A stretch of DNA of 64,000 nt from assembly GCF_003001675.1 (NCBI RefSeq), contig NZ_PVYW01000002.1:434001-498000 (forward strand), in the 5' to 3' direction. The notes beneath the pieces are model-generated. The model worked only from the letters and a program-made list of their open reading frames with translations, did not search any database and was not told the origin of the DNA. The position numbers and the translations under genes are program-made. How positions within the stretch are numbered: the first letter of the stretch is position 1; every line of letters begins with the position of its first letter. This document shows, in pieces, positions 44,097 through 53,170 of this stretch. Origin of the DNA: Cohnella sp. SGD-V74 (GTDB lineage Bacteria; Bacillota; Bacilli; Paenibacillales; Paenibacillaceae).

Positions 44097-47000
44097 TTAA
44101 TCCGGCATCAGAACGACGCTGCGGAAGAGCGTCGAATCCTTCGCCCCGCCGATGCCCGAGCCCCATTCGATATAGCCCTTGCGTCCGGCTCCGTCGTTGT
44201 CGTTGACGGCCAGCGAGAAGCTGAGCACGCCGCCCGCTTGCGCAACAATCGGAGTCAGCTCGCTCCACGGCAGCGTCAGGCTGTAGGAGGTGGTTTTGTT
44301 GACCTCGTCTCTCGTTACGGAGAGCGAAGCGGCCGTCACGCTGCCGGTTGCCGCCCCCTGCATCGTCAGCCAGCGATAGACCTGCGGCCCGCTCGGCGTC
44401 TGCGAAATGCCGTATTCGTACCAGCCCTGCGCCTCTCCCGGCAAGCCCGGAGCGATGCTGAACTGCAAGCCGTCGTTCTGGAAAATCATAAAGCCGTCCG
44501 AAGCGGAGGAATGAACGTTGTCGACGATGTCCGCCTCCAGATACAAATTGGCGGCGTCCCAGCGCAGTTCGACCTGTCCGCTCAGATCGCTCGGGCCCGT
44601 ATAGCCCGTCACCAGATTGACCCCGTCCGCCAGATCGATGACCGCCGAGCCTGTCGTATCGGTTTTATGAAGCACGCGGTTGAAATCGATCGTCCGGTTG
44701 ACCTGCAGCGGCTCGTAGCCGGCAATGTCCGCCGTAACCTCCACAGGATAGAGCACGCCTTCGGCAAGCCCGGTCAAGGCTGCCGTGTACGTCCATTGCG
44801 AGTGCGGGGCAATGGTCGGAATCGACGTCTCAGCACCGCTTAACGTCCCCACGCTCCAGGCGAGGTTCGAGATCGTCATGGCCGAATCGGTCGGATTGGC
44901 GAAAACAATTTTAAGCGACTTGTCGCCGGACCCGTCGTTCGCGATGGCTGGAATCAGCGAATAGTGGAAATAAGTCGGCGTAAACTCGTCATCCGGAGGA
45001 GACGGAACGGTGTTCGGATCGATGCCCGAACCGTTATACGCGCCAATGTTGGGAGCCGTCGTCGCGGAGACGGAATTGCCCCAGTAGTCCGAGCCGCCGT
45101 TGTTCGCAATGACGGTCCCCGCTCCGAGCGCAGGCGATCCGTCACGCAGCATATAGCCCGACACCGTGTTCCAGCCCGTCGCTCCGGTTCCCTGGGCGAC
45201 CAGCTGCGGATTCGCCGTGATCTTGTTGGCGTCGTACGGCTCGTTCGCCGGATGGTTGCCGTAGAACAGATTGCTGTCGAACACCCCGTTAACGCCCGGC
45301 AGCTTGTAATCTCCCGAGCCGAGATTGTAGACGATATTGTTCTTGAACGAATAGTGCCCGTTCAAATCTCCGGCATCGTCCCATTCGTGATCGATGATTT
45401 TGGTTTGCAGGTTTTTGCCGATATAGAACGTGTTGTTATAGATTTCCGTTCCTTCGGTGACGCCTCCGGCAAAGGTGATCAGATGCTTGCGGTCGTTCTG
45501 GCTGATATTGTAGCGAACGATGCTGTTCTCCGAGCCGTTCTCGACGCCCGGCACATTCGGAGCATCGACAAGCAGCACGAATCCGCCTTCGTTGTCATGG
45601 CTGTAGTTGTACTGGACGATGCTGTCTTTGGAATCCATATCAAGATTAAAGCCTTGTCCGTCGCCTTCCGTGCGGCGGGTATTGAACGCTTCGTTAAATT
45701 GCACGACGTTGTTCTTGCCGCGCGTCGGCCAGATGGCCGCGGAGCCGTTGAACTGGTTCGGCTCCGAATACCAGCCGATGCCTTCGGCCACGTTGTGTTC
45801 GATCAGCGCGCCGTCCGCGCCGAATGTCAGTATGCCGTCGCTGTCCGAGCGCTTGACGGAGTTTTCGCGGATAACCGTGTTGGTCGTCGCGTATCCTGCG
45901 CCGTTCCACACCTGATCCCATACGACGATGCCGGTCCGCCCGACATCTTCCACCAAGTTGCCTTGAATGAGCACGCCGTCGAACTTGTCCGTGCCGACGC
46001 TTCCCCCGGTGTAGACCGAGATGCCGCCGAAGGCGTGCGGACCTCCGTTAAATCCGGCCACAATCGGGTATCTGAAGCTGCCCGAAACATCGTGCACGTA
46101 GTTGTCCGCAATCTCGATGCCGCTCAGCGTGCCGCCTCCGGCATTCTCGACGAAGATGCCCTGGCGGTAAGTATCTCCCCGCTCCGGAGCATAATTGGTC
46201 ACCTCGAGATCGCGGATGACCCAGTACGAGGAGTTGCGCAGGTGGACCGCCGCCCCGGCCATTCCCCCTCCGTTCACGATCGGACGATCGCCCGTTCCAT
46301 ACGAGGCAATCGTGATCGGATTGCCGTCCGCCCCGCTTCCTTTCGGATACAGCCGCCCGTTCCAGATGCCTCCCTTCTTCAACAGAATGCGATCGCCCGG
46401 CGCGAAGATCGTGTTGTTGATATGGGCGAACGTCTTCCAGGCGGTTCCCGGAGACAGGCCGTCATTGCCGTCGTCTCCGCTCGCGGAATCGACGTAATAG
46501 TCTCCCAATCCGCCCGCGCTGCCTACCCCGCCCCAGACGTTGGATACAGTGACGGAGCCGAGCTGCATAAGCCAGTTCGCCAGATCTTCGCTCAGCTCGA
46601 TTTTCAAATAGTGGATGCCTGTCGGAAGCTTGCCGACGAGACTATAGTTAGATGACGCCCAGGCGGGATCTCCGGTCGATACCGGCGTATCCTGAACGGT
46701 CAGCAGCTCCGTCCACGACGTATTGTCGGGAGAGCCGTACATCTTCAGCACGCCTGGCGAGCCGGCATACCTGTGCAGCTTGACGGAAGCGGCTTGGATG
46801 TTGTGCAGATGGTACGTAATCGATTGCGTCGTCAGGCCTGTGCGGACTTTGCGATTCGTATCCCCGCCGAAGAAGGCCGGATTCGTGGAATCGATCGTCC
46901 AGCCCGAAGTAAAGGCGTGCAGCTTGGAATTGTCCGCAAGCTCATCCGTTATCGTGACCGGAGCCGAGGACACGTTCGAGACGCTGACCGACCCGAGCTG

Positions 47001-47486
47001 CAGATGCCAATTCGCGCTGCCGCCGCTCAGCTCGACTCTCAGATATTGCGTTCCTGACGGCAGCGCGGCCGCCGGCGTATAGGTCGAGGACTTCCATGCC
47101 GGATCGCCGGTGGCAACAGGCGTGCTCTGCACGGTAGCTACTTCCGTCCAAGTGAGGCGATTGGCGGACCTCGATACCTTGACCGTTCCGGCAGAGGTTC
47201 CATACGCATGTGCGACAATGCTGAATTCTTGCATCTGGCTAAGCTGGTACACAACAAAAGCCGTTGCCGTGTTCGTTCTGACGGCCCTGGACGCATCGCC
47301 CCCGAAATACGACGGGTTCGTCGTGTCGAACAGCCAGTTCGCGCTGTGCGAGAACACAAGCGAACCATCCACCAGCGGATCGTTAATCGTCACCTCCGCA
47401 TGCGCGAAAACTCTGGGCGCTCCCGGCGCAAGCGTAAACACCAGCAGCGCGGCCAAGATCAAGCCTAACCCTTTTCTGAACATCAT
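44097..47486 (-). CDS. Secreted right-handed beta-helix protein with N-terminal repeats and C-terminal CBM9-like domain
   Basis: A 1129-residue secreted protein. AGGAGG lies 7 bases before the ATG at 47486. The signal peptide ends near RVFAHAEV. Two similar beta-sandwich modules (about 30-165 and 170-305; each has the phrase FFGGD/YFGGD...VRT, then LQLGSVSVSNV or MQLGSVTVSNV) precede the beta-helix (about 315-800), which opens with DYYVDSASGDDGNDGLSPGT. After a beta-linker, the last about 190 residues resemble a CBM9-like sugar-binding domain (GQVELRWDAANLYLEADIVD). A lyase or glycosidase acting outside the cell is likely; catalytic residues are not evident. Upstream lie a long hairpin leader and a cre-like site. 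Confidence 0.75.
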   Translation of the reverse strand: MMFRKGLGLILAALLVFTLAPGAPRVFAHAEVTINDPLVDGSLVFSHSANWLFDTTNPSYFGGDASRAVRTNTATAFVVYQLSQMQEFSIVAHAYGTSAGTVKVSRSANRLTWTEVATVQSTPVATGDPAWKSSTYTPAAALPSGTQYLRVELSGGSANWHLQLGSVSVSNVSSAPVTITDELADNSKLHAFTSGWTIDSTNPAFFGGDTNRKVRTGLTTQSITYHLHNIQAASVKLHRYAGSPGVLKMYGSPDNTSWTELLTVQDTPVSTGDPAWASSNYSLVGKLPTGIHYLKIELSEDLANWLMQLGSVTVSNVWGGVGSAGGLGDYYVDSASGDDGNDGLSPGTAWKTFAHINNTIFAPGDRILLKKGGIWNGRLYPKGSGADGNPITIASYGTGDRPIVNGGGMAGAAVHLRNSSYWVIRDLEVTNYAPERGDTYRQGIFVENAGGGTLSGIEIADNYVHDVSGSFRYPIVAGFNGGPHAFGGISVYTGGSVGTDKFDGVLIQGNLVEDVGRTGIVVWDQVWNGAGYATTNTVIRENSVKRSDSDGILTFGADGALIEHNVAEGIGWYSEPNQFNGSAAIWPTRGKNNVVQFNEAFNTRRTEGDGQGFNLDMDSKDSIVQYNYSHDNEGGFVLLVDAPNVPGVENGSENSIVRYNISQNDRKHLITFAGGVTEGTEIYNNTFYIGKNLQTKIIDHEWDDAGDLNGHYSFKNNIVYNLGSGDYKLPGVNGVFDSNLFYGNHPANEPYDANKITANPQLVAQGTGATGWNTVSGYMLRDGSPALGAGTVIANNGGSDYWGNSVSATTAPNIGAYNGSGIDPNTVPSPPDDEFTPTYFHYSLIPAIANDGSGDKSLKIVFANPTDSAMTISNLAWSVGTLSGAETSIPTIAPHSQWTYTAALTGLAEGVLYPVEVTADIAGYEPLQVNRTIDFNRVLHKTDTTGSAVIDLADGVNLVTGYTGPSDLSGQVELRWDAANLYLEADIVDNVHSSASDGFMIFQNDGLQFSIAPGLPGEAQGWYEYGISQTPSGPQVYRWLTMQGAATGSVTAASLSVTRDEVNKTTSYSLTLPWSELTPIVAQAGGVLSFSLAVNDNDGAGRKGYIEWGSGIGGAKDSTLFRSVVLMPD

Positions 47487-47508
47487 CTTGTCTCCTCCTC
47501 TTCTAATT

Positions 47509-47700
47509 AGTTGAACCAATGAAAACGAAGTCCATTACATTTCGAAAGGGATGGCTTTGCCGGCTTCAAACAGGTTGTTTTGAGTTGCTTGGATCGATAA
47601 GAACTTCATAGGCATGCAACTCAAAGCCAAAACTCGCAGCAAAACCATTCCCTTTCTCCATTTCATTGGGCTAACTCTTCGCTGTATCTTTGGTTCAACT
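47509..47700 (-). other. Long inverted-repeat leader of the beta-helix gene
   Basis: The ends AGTTGAACCAA (47509-47519) and TTGGTTCAACT (47690-47700) are complementary. AAAGGGA.TGGCTTTGC (47545-47560) pairs with the 47637-47655 region, and TTGAGTTGC (47580-47588) pairs with GCAACTCAA (47616-47624). The whole about 192-bp stretch is thus one imperfect hairpin that would lie in the 5' leader of the minus-strand transcript. It may be a fold-back element or a regulatory leader. Confidence 0.55.
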
Positions 47701-47707
47701 CTTTACA

Positions 47708-47722
47708 GTAAAGCGCTTTCTT
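47708..47722 (-). promoter_or_regulatory. cre-like site upstream of the beta-helix gene
   Basis: GTAAAGCGCTTTCTT contains the perfect palindrome AAAGCGCTTT (47710-47719) typical of CcpA sites. The identical 15 bases recur before the cluster 3 binding-protein gene at 55638-55652. Confidence 0.55.
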
Positions 47723-47739
47723 TCGGTCGTGCAGCTTGA

Positions 47740-47790
47740 ACTTTAGCAGAGAGAAAGCGGCTTTCGACAGTAGACGATCCTGTGAAAAGG
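47740..47790 (-). promoter_or_regulatory. Possible fifth copy (E) of the cluster 3 promoter motif
   Basis: On the minus strand CCTTTTCACA (47781-47790) resembles the right half of the cluster 3 motif (CCATTTCGCA, 8 of 10) and is followed after 35 bp by TAAAGT (47740-47745), a passable -10. The left half is not conserved. Confidence 0.3.
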
Positions 47791-47822
47791 AGGAGAGCGC
47801 TGCGCAAAATCGCCTTGCCCCG

Positions 47823-48932
47823 CTATTCCGCCCCAAGCGTCCGGCCGATCCGGGCCGCCGCCGCTTCGTCATCCCACTGGACCAGCGCCGCTGCCGCCTC
47901 CGCCTCGACAAGCCGCTCATACTGCCGTTCCGCCAGCCGCTCGGCCAGACTGCCGCGAACCTCCTCATACTCCCGCTCCTCGGCCGCCGTTCTCTTTTCT
48001 ACCCGGATCAGATGAAAGGCTCCGTTTTCCTCCAACAAATCGCTCGTCTCCCCGGCCTCCATGCCGTCGATTGCGGAGATTGCCAACGGATGGTCCAATG
48101 CGTACGAACGGCGGGTCGTCTCGCTCAGTGTCGCGCTCACAACCGGAATGCCAAGATGAGCAGCCGTCTCCTTCATAGCCCCTCCAGGGGACAAAGCCGA
48201 CTGAAGCTCTCCCATCCGTTCGTAAGCCTGCTCCCTGGTCGGAACCCCCGCGGCATCCCCGTACGCCAGCGAAGCCCATTGCGCGACCGTCGTTCCCGCT
48301 GCTTCGGCAGCAAGCGCCCTGTACGCCTCATACTGCTCCTTCAGTTCCGTCTCCGGAATGGAGAGCGCTCCGCTGGCCAGCATCGCTTCGATCACAGCTT
48401 GGCGAATCAGCGTCAATTCATGGAAGTAGTAGCTCCGCTCATCCAAGCGAGTCGGGCCGTACACCGCTTCATTACGCGCTGCAGCAGCCGCGCGGCGTTC
48501 GTTCTCGATCTTCAGCCGCTCCAGAAAATGCGCATAGCCGATGTTCTCCTCCACACCCGCGCGCTTGGCGAGCCGCAGCTCGACTTTCGTACGGACAAGC
48601 TGCTCCTTCACTGTCTCGTTCAGCTTCAGCAGCGGAACCTCTCCGGAGAACGAAGCCGCCCAGAATTCCTCCGAATATTCGGCTCCGTAAGCTTGCCGGA
48701 AGTAATCGGCCACCAGGGCGCGATTCCGGCTGACATACAGCGCCAGCTCCTCTTCGGTTACGGGCTCGCCGTTTACCAAGAGCTCCCGCTGCTCCGATGC
48801 GGAGCCGGAATTCGCCCAGCCGTACGCCGCAGCGAGCGAACCCGCCGCCAGCAGCAGAGCCGCGAGCGTCAGCGCCAGAACATACGCCGCCGAACGCCCC
48901 TTCTTGCCCGTTCCTTGTCCTCCGTCATCCAT
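47823..48932 (-). CDS. Membrane-anchored peptidylprolyl isomerase/foldase-like protein
   Basis: A 369-residue protein. The ATG at 48932 has GGGGGAG 7 bases upstream; longer in-frame starts would lie in the promoter. One transmembrane helix (YVLALTLAALLLAAGSLAAA, about 15-35) anchors a large extracytoplasmic part with a SurA/PrsA-like helical N-domain (ELLVNGEPVTEEELALYVSR) and a C-terminal parvulin-like end (DGMEAGETSDLLEENGAFHL, IRVEKR). It may help fold the secreted enzymes of this cluster. It has its own conserved promoter B. Whether it has isomerase activity is uncertain. Confidence 0.7.
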   Translation of the reverse strand: MDDGGQGTGKKGRSAAYVLALTLAALLLAAGSLAAAYGWANSGSASEQRELLVNGEPVTEEELALYVSRNRALVADYFRQAYGAEYSEEFWAASFSGEVPLLKLNETVKEQLVRTKVELRLAKRAGVEENIGYAHFLERLKIENERRAAAAARNEAVYGPTRLDERSYYFHELTLIRQAVIEAMLASGALSIPETELKEQYEAYRALAAEAAGTTVAQWASLAYGDAAGVPTREQAYERMGELQSALSPGGAMKETAAHLGIPVVSATLSETTRRSYALDHPLAISAIDGMEAGETSDLLEENGAFHLIRVEKRTAAEEREYEEVRGSLAERLAERQYERLVEAEAAAALVQWDDEAAAARIGRTLGAE

Positions 48933-48969
48933 CCCCCGTCTCCCCCTGTTCCGATGCGTTTTCCCGCCC

Positions 48970-49026
48970 ATCGTATCACGGCCTTTTCCCCGCGCTGTAG
49001 CCCGGGATGCTGCGAAATGGTTTGCC
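48970..49026 (-). promoter_or_regulatory. Conserved promoter B: motif GCAAACCATTTCGCA plus -10 TACGAT, divergent region
   Basis: The motif at 49011-49026 (minus strand) is followed after 35 bp by TACGAT (48970-48975). Both copies of TACGAT at A and B continue as TACGATGGGCGGGAA. On the plus strand the core CGAAATGGT recurs at 49073-49081, 60 bp nearer the regulator gene, so this region may also autoregulate that gene. Confidence 0.6.
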
Positions 49027-49122
49027 ATCCTGCTCAGCTTGGCGGCGCGGAAGGTTTTTATCCTCGAATTGTCGAAATGGTCATACAGCAGCATTCGATC
49101 AGTCTAACTTGGGGTGAGCAGC

Positions 49123-50367
49123 ATGTTGAAAGCGCTTGTCGTCGACGACGAATATTTGGTGCGCATGGGCATTCGGGAGACGATCGACTGGGCCTCGCAC
49201 GGCATCGAGATTGTCGGAGAAGCGGATAACGGCGCGGACGGTCTGACGCTGGCGATGCAGTACGAGCCCGACGTGATCGTAACGGATATTCGCATGCCCT
49301 ATATGAACGGAATCGAATTTATCGAGAAAATTAAAGAATACCGGTTAAACGCCGGGATCATCGTGCTGAGCGGGTACGACGAGTTCCAATACGCCCAGGC
49401 GGCAATCCGCCACGGAGCCTCCTCCTATCTGCTCAAGCCGGTCGATACCGACGAGCTGGCCGCTTCCGTCCGCGCGATCGGTCTCGAGGCGCAGGCAAGA
49501 TTGCGCGATCGCGACTACTACGGCCAGTTGAAGAGCGAGCTCCCGGCCATCTCCCGACAGTTCTGGCTCGACTTGCTGCACGGCAGAATCCGGCAGGAGG
49601 AAGAAATCGCGAGCAAGCGTCGGCTGCTGGGGCTTGAAGAGCAGTCGGAATACGCGATCGCCGTCGTGTTTGAGCCGAAGGAACGCGCCTCCTCTCCTTC
49701 CGCTTCCGGCAGCCCGCTTGTCGGAGAGGCGGTCGTTGACGCCGAGCTGAAAGCGCATTCCTTGCAGGCCGAAGCCATCGTGCCGTCCGGCCCGGGGCAA
49801 TGGACCGCCGTGCTGGCGGCCTCCGGGGAATGGAGCGAGACGCTGGGCCGTATCCGGGCTTTCGGCTACGGGCTCGCCGCCCGCGCGAAACAAGCCGGAG
49901 AGCCCGAGCTGGCTGTCGGCATCGGCAAACCTGCGGAGACTTCCGGACAGCTGAACGTTTCCTATGGAAGCGCGGTCGAGGCCGTCTCAAGAGCCGCTTC
50001 CAGCGTCGGAGGCGTCTGGTATGCCGAGGACGTCGGCGAGATGGCGACCCGGCGGGAAATTCGCGGGGCGCTGGCCTACATTCGCCGCCACTACGCCGAC
50101 AGCATTACCGTCGAGAAGGTCGCCGCCGAGGTGTTCGTCAGCCCGACCCATCTCATGCATCTGTTCCGCAAGGAACTCAACAAGACGTTCTACGAATGCT
50201 TGACGGAATGCCGCATCGAAGAGGCGAAGCTGATGCTGCGCGACCCCCGATACCGGGTGTACGAGGTGAGCGACCGGGTCGGCTTCGGGGATGCAAAGTA
50301 TTTCAGCCAGATTTTCAAAAAAATGACGGGAATGACACCGAGCGAATATGCAAGAACAGAAGGATAA
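49123..50367 (+). CDS. YesN-type response regulator with AraC DNA-binding domain, cluster 3
   Basis: A 414-residue regulator, about 100 residues shorter than the other two in the window because its linker is short. The ATG at 49123 is preferred to the GTG at 49114 on ribosome-site spacing. The receiver has Asp8/Asp9, phospho-acceptor Asp55 in VIVTDIRMP and Lys in YLLKPVD; the C-terminus is an AraC pair (ITVEKVAAEVFVSPTHLMHL, then VYEVSDRVGFGDAKYFSQIF). It overlaps the kinase gene by 20 bp and is divergent from the foldase-like gene. It is the simplest candidate to bind the motif shared by the surrounding promoters. Confidence 0.92.
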   Translation: MLKALVVDDEYLVRMGIRETIDWASHGIEIVGEADNGADGLTLAMQYEPDVIVTDIRMPYMNGIEFIEKIKEYRLNAGIIVLSGYDEFQYAQAAIRHGASSYLLKPVDTDELAASVRAIGLEAQARLRDRDYYGQLKSELPAISRQFWLDLLHGRIRQEEEIASKRRLLGLEEQSEYAIAVVFEPKERASSPSASGSPLVGEAVVDAELKAHSLQAEAIVPSGPGQWTAVLAASGEWSETLGRIRAFGYGLAARAKQAGEPELAVGIGKPAETSGQLNVSYGSAVEAVSRAASSVGGVWYAEDVGEMATRREIRGALAYIRRHYADSITVEKVAAEVFVSPTHLMHLFRKELNKTFYECLTECRIEEAKLMLRDPRYRVYEVSDRVGFGDAKYFSQIFKKMTGMTPSEYARTEG

Positions 50368-52114
50368 CGCGGCGGGAGGGCTGCGGAGGCTGAATATCCG
50401 GTCGAGGATCGTCTTCGTCCTGCTGGCCGGATTAACGCTGCATCTGACGCTGATGCTGGTCGTGTTTAACGTATTCTCCCAGAAATATTTGAAGAACAGT
50501 CTGTACCGGCATGTCGAGCAAACCCACATCCAGATCGGCCTCAGCATCGAGTTGCTTGTGGACGACATCCAGATGCTGTTTCTGCGCTTTCTGGTCAACT
50601 CCGACATCTATCGGCTGATCGAGGACGACAGTTTGGCTCCGGCCGACAAGCAGAACCGTTTCCGGTCGCTGGCGGCGCAGACGATCGACCGCAACGAATT
50701 GATCGGCGATGTGTTCGTCATTACAGGAAATTCCGATTCTTATCGCCTGCTCGACGACAGCCAGATCGTGGAACGGCCCGACGACCTGTTCCTGCACCGG
50801 ATTCGCAACTCCAGCATTCCGGTCGTAGGGACGGTTAAGCACAGTCTGGACGGGACGGCTTACATCCCTTTCGGACAACGGCTGCGCAACTTCAATACCG
50901 GACAGAACATCGGAGACATTATTTTCTACATTAAAGAGTCGGAGTTCTACGAAGTATACGAGAACAGCATGGAAGGGCTCGGCTATTCCTTCATCGCCGG
51001 CAACGGCAACCGCCTCGTCTCCCACCCGGACAAATCGAGGCTGGGAGACGATCTGCCGGAAACCGATCTGCTCCATCCCGGCGGCAGCGCCGGCTACCGC
51101 TCGGTGACGCTGAACGGTCAATCGCATCTGGTCATTACGTATCCGCTGAACAAGAGGCTGCAGGCGCTCGGCATCGATTGGAAGTTCGTCAGCGTCGTCT
51201 CCAGCCCCGAGCTGCTGACGGCCGTGTCCGAGGGCAATCGGGCCGCGATCGCGTTCGCTGCCGTGACCTTCCTTTTCCTGCTGGCGTTGTCCCTGATTCT
51301 GGCGGCGAAAATTACCGATCCGGTGCTGCGTCTGCGACGACAGATCGGCACGATCGGCAAAACCGGGCTGAAGGCGCTGGAGACGCGTCATCTCCGGGGC
51401 GACGAGATCAACGAGCTGGAAAACAGCTACTACCAGATGGTGGAGCGCATCAACCAGTTGCTGACCGAGAACGACGAGGAGAAGGAGAAGCAGCGCAAGA
51501 TGGAGCTGGTCGCGCTCCAGTCGCAGATCAACCCGCACTTTCTGTACAACACGCTGGATGCGATCGCCTGGATCGCGCGGCTCAAGAAGCAGCCCGACAT
51601 CGAGAAAATGATCGCCTCGCTGGCGACCTTCTTCCGCATCAGCCTGCATAAGGGGGACAAATTCATTCCGGTGGAGGAAGAGATCCGTCTCGTGCAAAGC
51701 TTCGTCACCGTCGAGCTGATGCGGTTTCCGGACAAATTCGAGATCCGCTACGACATTCCCGACGAGGTGCGGCAGCTGCGCATTCTGAAGCTGATTTTGC
51801 AGCCGCTCGTGGAGAACGCCATCAAGCACGGCATCAGCGAAAAGCGCGGCAAAGGCCTGATTACGGTAACCGCCGAGACAAGCGGGGATATGATCGTGTT
51901 CGAGGTGACGGACGACGGGGTGGGCTTCCGCGAGGACCGGCCGTTCGAGACCGCCGGGGATCAGGCGCTGTTCCGCAGCGGATACGGACTTCGCAACGTG
52001 CAGGAGCGAATCAAGCTGGAATACGGCGGCGATTGCGGACTGGAGGTTCGCAGCGAGCGCGGGCAAGGCACGACCATCACGGTGCGCATACGCAAGGAGC
52101 CCTCCCTGAAGTAA
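50348..52114 (+). CDS. YesM-type sensor histidine kinase, cluster 3
   Basis: A 588-residue kinase with a transmembrane helix at about 20-42, an extracellular sensing domain, a second helix at about 298-320 and a HAMP region (AAKITDPVLRLRRQIG). The phospho-acceptor His is in ALQSQINPHFLYNTLDAIAW. HATPase motifs are LILQPLVENAIKHGI, DDGVGF and GYGLRNVQERI. Its start lies inside the regulator gene, so expression is coupled. Its last codons lie inside a terminator palindrome shared with the convergent Cache protein gene. Confidence 0.92.
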   Translation: MQEQKDNAAGGLRRLNIRSRIVFVLLAGLTLHLTLMLVVFNVFSQKYLKNSLYRHVEQTHIQIGLSIELLVDDIQMLFLRFLVNSDIYRLIEDDSLAPADKQNRFRSLAAQTIDRNELIGDVFVITGNSDSYRLLDDSQIVERPDDLFLHRIRNSSIPVVGTVKHSLDGTAYIPFGQRLRNFNTGQNIGDIIFYIKESEFYEVYENSMEGLGYSFIAGNGNRLVSHPDKSRLGDDLPETDLLHPGGSAGYRSVTLNGQSHLVITYPLNKRLQALGIDWKFVSVVSSPELLTAVSEGNRAAIAFAAVTFLFLLALSLILAAKITDPVLRLRRQIGTIGKTGLKALETRHLRGDEINELENSYYQMVERINQLLTENDEEKEKQRKMELVALQSQINPHFLYNTLDAIAWIARLKKQPDIEKMIASLATFFRISLHKGDKFIPVEEEIRLVQSFVTVELMRFPDKFEIRYDIPDEVRQLRILKLILQPLVENAIKHGISEKRGKGLITVTAETSGDMIVFEVTDDGVGFREDRPFETAGDQALFRSGYGLRNVQERIKLEYGGDCGLEVRSERGQGTTITVRIRKEPSLK

Positions 52115-52135
52115 TTACTTCGGGGAAGGCTCCTT
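52094..52135. terminator. Bidirectional terminator encoding both C-termini
   Basis: AAGGAGCC (52094-52101) pairs with GGCTCCTT (52128-52135), and the inner region continues to pair to a tight centre. The plus-strand stop (52112-52114) and minus-strand stop (52115-52117) abut at the dyad axis. Confidence 0.75.
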
Positions 52136-53104
52136 CATCGTTTCGCGCATTTTGCCGAAGAGCGAGGTAAGCGGGGCGGTAATGCTCAAGGACAGCCGCC
52201 GAGCGAGCAGAACGAAGAGCAGCGCCATCGCCACGTTGACGGCGATGAGAATGGCTCCGAGCTTGCCGAGCTCCCCTCTCATCTGATCGTTCGGGATGAC
52301 GATGGCGATCCGGTCGGCGGAATGCTCCAAGGCGTACATCAGCAGAATGCCGCCGCCGATCTTCGCCTCCAGCCGCTCGCCGGAGAAGCGGTCGGCTGTG
52401 GCAGCAGTCTCCTCCGACACTTCCGCATTCAGGCCATTCTCGTCCAGCCATTGCCCGTCTGCGGCGGCGACATACGCCTTGTTGCCGCCGTAGAGCGTGC
52501 CGGGCTCCGAGCGGAAGAAGCCGGCAAGCTTGGGCAGACTGGTCTCGAATTGCAGCACGCCGAGCAGGCTCCCGTTCCGATCGGTAATTCTCGTAAAGTG
52601 GAACAGGCTTTTGCGCGCCTTGCCGCCGTAAGGGTAATAGAGCCGTGAAGCGTCAAGCACCATCCATTCCGCTGCCTCTCCAGAACGGAGAAAACGGCCG
52701 ATCTCCGGCTCGTCGGCCAGCTGATCCAGATTGCGGATGCTCGTAATGTTCCCCGACGAGTACACGGCGCCTTGCCGTCCGTACAGCACCAGGCTCGACA
52801 AGTCGACGTTGGAAGCGCGCAGGCCGTCAAGCAGCGGCAGCAGCGACTCGTCGTAGCGTTTGCCGGACAGCGCTTCCCCGATGCCCTCTCTGCTGGCAAC
52901 GATCTGCACCGTCTCCTCCAGCCAGCGCTTGAACAGCTCCGCGTTCTGGTGCTGCTGGCCGGTGTACTGCACGGACATTCGCTGCAGGGATTCCGTCCCG
53001 CGCGACTCCATCGTCCGGTAGACGACCCAGCTGGACAGCGCGATGTACAGCAATACGGCCGTCAGCAGCACGGCCTGTATTCTCAGATGCAGCCGCTGGA
53101 ACAT
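52115..53104 (-). CDS. Cache-domain membrane sensor protein lacking a kinase domain
   Basis: A 329-residue protein with a transmembrane helix at about 9-30, an extracellular Cache-like domain (about 35-275; SLVLYGRQGAVYSSGNI, FETSLPKLAGFFRSEPG) and a second helix at about 282-303, followed by the start of a HAMP-like stretch (RRLSLSITAPLTSLFGKM) that ends at once. The layout matches the N-terminal half of the YesM-type kinases here, but there is no His_kinase or HATPase domain. It could be a co-receptor that lends its sensing domain to the adjacent kinase, or a truncated kinase. The ending lies in the shared terminator. Confidence 0.75.
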   Translation of the reverse strand: MFQRLHLRIQAVLLTAVLLYIALSSWVVYRTMESRGTESLQRMSVQYTGQQHQNAELFKRWLEETVQIVASREGIGEALSGKRYDESLLPLLDGLRASNVDLSSLVLYGRQGAVYSSGNITSIRNLDQLADEPEIGRFLRSGEAAEWMVLDASRLYYPYGGKARKSLFHFTRITDRNGSLLGVLQFETSLPKLAGFFRSEPGTLYGGNKAYVAAADGQWLDENGLNAEVSEETAATADRFSGERLEAKIGGGILLMYALEHSADRIAIVIPNDQMRGELGKLGAILIAVNVAMALLFVLLARRLSLSITAPLTSLFGKMRETMKEPSPK

Positions 53105-53170
53105 CCCGCCCGCTCTCCCTTCTTCCCCGACTCCGTTTCTCTCATTCTATCATAAGCTCGGAACGGGGAC

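Noticed and set aside
48933..49094. Longer start for the foldase-like protein
   Set aside because: The extension runs through the proposed promoter and motif B, has no ribosome site and would place the transmembrane segment far from the N-terminus.
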